Source: Asaia bogorensis
GTDB lineage: Bacteria; Pseudomonadota; Alphaproteobacteria; Acetobacterales; Acetobacteraceae
Assembly: GCA_945874515.1 (NCBI GenBank)
Contig: CAMCHA010000091.1
Span: 1-8,052, forward strand
Direction of reading: 5' to 3'
DNA length: 8,052 bases
Shown here in pieces: positions 5,430 through 8,052 of the stretch. The notes beneath the pieces were generated by a model that ran no database searches, had not been told where the DNA came from, and saw only the letters and a list, made by a program, of their open reading frames with translations. The position numbers and the translations under genes were made by a program. Position 1 is the stretch's first letter, and each line of letters starts with the position of its first letter.

Positions 5430-6261
5430 GTTTCTGCGTCTGCTCGCCAAGCCCGGCAATGCCAAGCTTCATGGTCTGGCCGGCCTTCAGGAAGATCGGC
5501 GTCGGCTTCTTGCCAAGCCCAACACCCGGCGGCGTGCCGGTGAAGATCACATCGCCCGGATTGAGCGTGATGCATTGGCTGACATAGGACACAATCTGCT
5601 TCACGCCGAAGATCATGGTCTTGGTGGAACCATTCTGTTCGCGCACACCATCCACATCGCAATACATGGCAAGGTTTTGCGGATCAGGGATTTCATCCTT
5701 CGTCACCAGCCAGGGGCCGAGCGGGCCGAAAGTATCAAACCCCTTGCCCTTATCCCAAGCGCCGCCGCGTTCGGCCTGCCATTCACGCTCAGACACGTCA
5801 TTGCCAACGGCATAGCCCGCGACATGATCCAACGCCTTGTCTTCCGAGACATATTTGGCGCGCGTGCCGATAATGATGCAAAGCTCCACCTCGTAATCGG
5901 TCTTCACCGATCCGCGCGGAATCACCACATCATCATTTGGCCCTTGCAGCGCATTGAGCGATTTCAGGAACACAATCGGCTCCTTCGGGATCGGCGCGCC
6001 GGTTTCCGCCGCGTGATCGGCATAGTTCAGCCCGATGCAAATCAGGTTCTTCATGCCCGTGACGGGCGAGCCAAGGCGCGGATTGCCGGCGACCTTGGGC
6101 AGGCTATTCACATCCACCGCGGCAATCTTCGCCAGCGCGGCGGGGGAAAGCACATCGCCGGTGATGTCGGGCACAACGCCCGAAAGGTCACGAATGGTGC
6201 CGGTGGCATCCAGAATGCCCGGTTTTTCTTGGCCGAGCGGGCCGTAGCGAAGCAGTTTCAT
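5413..6261 (-). CDS. Fumarylacetoacetate hydrolase (FAH)-family protein, probable 2,4-diketo-3-deoxy-sugar-acid hydrolase
   Basis: The 282-residue product has a small N-terminal domain (about 1-65, MKLLRYGPLGQEKPGI) and a C-terminal FAH catalytic domain. The metal ligands are E124 and E126 in DYEVEL and D155 in GNDVSER. The lid region CIGLNYADHAAETG carries H83 and E86. KGFDTFGPLGPW (173-184) and TGTPPGVG near the C-terminus are also standard. FAH proteins hydrolyse or decarboxylate C-C bonds in 2,4-diketo acids using Mg or Mn. Family members of this size with this N-terminus include the hydrolases that split 2,4-diketo-3-deoxy-L-fuconate or -rhamnonate into pyruvate and lactate; database names such as ureidoglycolate lyase are common misnomers. 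The nearby SDR of the matching dehydrogenase type supports this. A GGGAAG lies about 9 bases before the ATG. The exact substrate is inferred. Confidence 0.94.
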   Translation of the reverse strand: MKLLRYGPLGQEKPGILDATGTIRDLSGVVPDITGDVLSPAALAKIAAVDVNSLPKVAGNPRLGSPVTGMKNLICIGLNYADHAAETGAPIPKEPIVFLKSLNALQGPNDDVVIPRGSVKTDYEVELCIIIGTRAKYVSEDKALDHVAGYAVGNDVSEREWQAERGGAWDKGKGFDTFGPLGPWLVTKDEIPDPQNLAMYCDVDGVREQNGSTKTMIFGVKQIVSYVSQCITLNPGDVIFTGTPPGVGLGKKPTPIFLKAGQTMKLGIAGLGEQTQKLVASA

Positions 6262-6285
6262 GGCGGTTTTCTTCCCTTATCGAAA

Positions 6286-6522
6286 TCAGTTGGAACGGCG
6301 GGCACGCACATGCCCGAAAAGCGCGAAGCCTGCGGCAGCGAATGCCAGCGCATGCACCATATTATTCGGCAGCGTCACCGCGCCCGCAGCAAGCAGCAGC
6401 GCCATTAACATGGCGATGCATCCCAGCATCATATAGGCGGGCATCGCCATATCCTCATTGATGCCGGCAAGGATTACGGCACCCATCGCACCCATCATCG
6501 GTACGGCAAATTCGCTGGCCAT
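6286..6522 (-). CDS. Small methionine-rich membrane protein of unknown function
   Basis: The 78-residue product has hydrophobic stretches at about 5-21, 29-51 and 55-72, so two or three membrane helices, and ends in a basic tail HVRARRSN. It is rich in methionine (11 of 78) and alanine. I do not recognise a family. The gene is supported by AAGGAG exactly 6 bases before the ATG and by its tight fit between the SDR (33 bases) and FAH (24 bases) genes on the same strand. A GTG 15 bases upstream is in frame, but it would place the binding site inside the gene. The basic C-terminus probably faces the cytoplasm. A role as a small transporter subunit or an accessory membrane protein is possible, without evidence. 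Confidence 0.75.
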   Translation of the reverse strand: MASEFAVPMMGAMGAVILAGINEDMAMPAYMMLGCIAMLMALLLAAGAVTLPNNMVHALAFAAAGFALFGHVRARRSN

Positions 6523-6528
6523 TGCATT

Positions 6529-6534
6529 CTCCTT
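6529..6534 (-). promoter_or_regulatory. Strong ribosome binding site of the small membrane protein
   Basis: AAGGAG on the minus strand lies 6 bases before the ATG at 6522. It is the best Shine-Dalgarno match noted in the window and decides for ATG 6522 over the in-frame GTG at 6537. Confidence 0.7.
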
Positions 6535-6555
6535 CACGAAGCGGTTGAGGGCTTC

Positions 6556-7305
6556 CTACAATGTCCAGCCGCCGTCAATCACAACGGCCTGGCCGGTGAC
6601 AAAAGCGGCCTCATCAGAAGCCAGATAAAGCACCAAAGCGGCCATTTCCTCGGCGGTGGCAAGCCTGCCCATGGCTTGGCGCGCCACAAAGCTAGCGCGG
6701 GCGGCTTCGACGGACCCGGCCGCGGCGGCATTGGCGGCGATTCGGTCATGAAGCGATGGTGTATCCACCGTGCCGGGGCAGAGGCAATTGCAGCGAATGC
6801 CCTGGCTGACATACTCGGTTGCGATGGATTTCGTGAGGCCCACCACGGCGGCCTTGGTGGTGCCGTAAAGAAAGCGATTGGGCGCGCCCTTCACGGATGA
6901 ACAGGCGGAAGACATGTTCACAATGCTGCCGCGGCGGCGTTCCAGCATGCCCGGGATGAAGGCCTGCGCCACCTTCCACATGGCGCGCACATTAAGCGCG
7001 AAGCCGAAATCCCATTCCTGATCCGTACAGGTCAGAATGGTGTTCTGATGCACAAAGCCCGCGCAATTGAACAGGATATCCACGGGCCCCGCCGCCTTCG
7101 CCGCCGCCGCAATGGCCGCATCATCCAGCACATCAAGCGCTGCCGTGGTGATGCTAGGGCCGGCGAGTGTTGCCAGCAGCGCCGCATCACGATCCGTGGC
7201 CACCACCCGCGCGCCCTCAGCCGCCATGGCAAGCGCTGTGGCGCGGCCAATGCCCTGGCCTGCTGCCGTCACGAAACAAAGCTTGCCCGCCAATCTTCCC
7301 GCCAT
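6556..7305 (-). CDS. SDR-family NAD-dependent dehydrogenase, 2-keto-3-deoxy-L-fuconate dehydrogenase / BDH2 type
   Basis: The 249-residue product is a classical short-chain dehydrogenase. The nucleotide motif is TAAGQGIG (13-20), with D38 after the second strand favouring NAD over NADP. The FNCAG motif is at 79-83, and the catalytic set is N105, S133, Y147 and K151 (YGTTK). SSVKGAPNRFLYGTTKAAV and RCNCLCPGTVDTPSL are signatures of the branch holding human BDH2 (DHRS6) and bacterial 2-keto-3-deoxy-L-fuconate dehydrogenase. R144 and R188 sit where that branch is thought to bind the carboxylate. The reaction is therefore probably oxidation of a hydroxy group in a short acid: position 4 of a 2-keto-3-deoxy sugar acid, or 3-hydroxybutyrate. 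The downstream FAH hydrolase favours the first; phaC 40 bases upstream keeps the second alive. AAGGA lies about 8 bases before the ATG. Confidence 0.94.
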   Translation of the reverse strand: MAGRLAGKLCFVTAAGQGIGRATALAMAAEGARVVATDRDAALLATLAGPSITTAALDVLDDAAIAAAAKAAGPVDILFNCAGFVHQNTILTCTDQEWDFGFALNVRAMWKVAQAFIPGMLERRRGSIVNMSSACSSVKGAPNRFLYGTTKAAVVGLTKSIATEYVSQGIRCNCLCPGTVDTPSLHDRIAANAAAAGSVEAARASFVARQAMGRLATAEEMAALVLYLASDEAAFVTGQAVVIDGGWTL

Positions 7306-7345
7306 GATGTGTTTCCTTGCCCCTACCGCGCCAAATGCGCGCGTT

Positions 7346-8052
7346 TCAATCCTGCGCCATGACTTTCACATAGCTGCCCGGCGCGTCTTCAATCGCGCCT
7401 ATCGGCTTGCGCGCGGGAACCTGCGCCGGGTCCTGCCCAGTTACCCAGCGCTGCCAATCGGGCCACCAGGAGCCTGCCAATTCCGTTGAACTCGCCAACC
7501 AGGCTTCAGGTTCCGCCGGCAGCTCAGTATTCACCCAATGGCTGTATTTGCCCGCATCCGGCGGATTGACCACGCCGGCGATATGGCCGGATGCCGCCAG
7601 CACAAAGCGGATATCGCCCGCATAGGTCTGCGTCGCGCGATAGGTGGAAGCCCAAGGTGCGATGTGGTCTTCCCGCGTTGAGAGAATGTAAGTCGGCAGC
7701 TTGATCTTACGCAAATCAAGCTTGACGCCCAGCAATTCAATCCCGCCCGGCTTGATCAGATCATTCTGCTGATACATGCGCCGGAGGTAGAAGGAATGCA
7801 TCCGCGCCGGCATGCGTGTTGAATCATCATTCCAATAAAGCAAATCAAACGGGAAAGGGTCCTGCCCCAGCAGGTAATTGTTCACCACGAAAGACCAGAT
7901 CAGATCATTGGCGCGCAGCATATTGAAGGTGGTCGCCATTTCGCGGCCTTCCAGATAGCCGCGCTTTTGCATCTTTGCCTCCAGCGCCTTCAATTGTTCC
8001 TCATCAATGAAGACACCCAATTCACCGGATTCAGTGAAATCAACCAGGGTGG
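7346..8052 (-). CDS. phaC: Class I poly(3-hydroxyalkanoate) synthase PhaC, C-terminal part (5' end outside window)
   Basis: The visible 234 residues are the C-terminal part of an alpha/beta-hydrolase-fold PHA synthase. The frame is open through the window edge and begins LVDFTESGELGVFIDEEQL, a familiar stretch shortly after the catalytic cysteine of class I enzymes. Two of the three catalytic residues are visible: the aspartate in STREDHIAPW (visible residue 128) and the histidine in SGHIAGVVNPP (156). The nucleophilic cysteine lies beyond the edge. The end, APGSYVKV, is typical of the family. The enzyme polymerises (R)-3-hydroxyacyl-CoA into storage granules. It is followed on the same strand, after 40 bases without a terminator, by the SDR gene. 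No break or missing residue is seen in the visible part. Confidence 0.95.
   Translation of the reverse strand, partial: TLVDFTESGELGVFIDEEQLKALEAKMQKRGYLEGREMATTFNMLRANDLIWSFVVNNYLLGQDPFPFDLLYWNDDSTRMPARMHSFYLRRMYQQNDLIKPGGIELLGVKLDLRKIKLPTYILSTREDHIAPWASTYRATQTYAGDIRFVLAASGHIAGVVNPPDAGKYSHWVNTELPAEPEAWLASSTELAGSWWPDWQRWVTGQDPAQVPARKPIGAIEDAPGSYVKVMAQD

Noticed and set aside
5323..6408. Plus-strand open frame (361 codons) opposite the FAH gene
   Set aside because: Antisense shadow; the minus-strand FAH metal ligands and domain order are intact, and the plus-strand product resembles nothing known.
7327..7343. Possible terminator hairpin between phaC and the SDR gene
   Set aside because: Only a 5-bp CGCGC/GCGCG stem with no T-run, too weak to call in GC-rich sequence.
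1..8052. Insertion sequences, CRISPR arrays, tRNA genes, phage or toxin-antitoxin genes
   Set aside because: No transposase or integrase motifs, no regularly spaced repeats, no tRNA-like cloverleaf and no toxin or antitoxin pattern were seen. The gene content looks like ordinary metabolic chromosome.

Overview
The window is GC-rich and carries bacterial genes of alphaproteobacterial type. The DUF1849/EipB envelope protein points to Alphaproteobacteria. Together with the class I PHA synthase, an orphan family-5 solute-binding protein and the codon style, it suggests an acetic-acid-bacterium relative (Acetobacteraceae, Roseomonas-like). The class is well supported; the family is inferred from general resemblance only.

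Layout, left to right. The first 102 bases are the tail of an unrecognised plus-strand gene. An EipB-like periplasmic protein (198-1046, +) follows and converges with a peptide-type ABC solute-binding protein (1053-2630, -). That gene has a long leader containing a clear TPP riboswitch (2731-2820, -). The divergent gap 2821-2929 holds a 14-bp perfect palindrome with extra half-sites, a G-tract motif and an inverted repeat around a ribosome binding site. To the right lies a two-gene plus-strand operon: a UxaA-family sugar-acid dehydratase (2930-4465) and a class II aldolase (4462-5103), overlapping by 4 bases. It converges, stop on stop within one CTAG, with a minus-strand run that reads from the right edge: phaC (7346 to beyond 8052), an SDR dehydrogenase (6556-7305), a small membrane protein (6286-6522), an FAH-family hydrolase (5413-6261) and a YdhR-family protein (5100-5429).

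How the genes may work together. The dehydratase, SDR and FAH hydrolase are the three enzyme types of the non-phosphorylated deoxy-sugar-acid route known for L-fuconate and L-rhamnonate: dehydration to a 2-keto-3-deoxy acid, oxidation to a 2,4-diketo acid, then hydrolysis to pyruvate and lactate. The class II aldolase offers a competing direct cleavage. Substrates cannot be fixed from sequence, and the sugar dehydrogenase, lactonase and transporter are not in the window. The SDR could instead be a 3-hydroxybutyrate dehydrogenase, since it directly follows phaC.

The most notable item is the TPP riboswitch in front of a family-5 (oligopeptide/nickel-type) solute-binding protein with no permease or ATPase beside it. 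This suggests a role in uptake of thiamine, a precursor or a derivative. No mobile element, CRISPR array, tRNA or rRNA was seen. There is no gene-free stretch longer than 300 bases.
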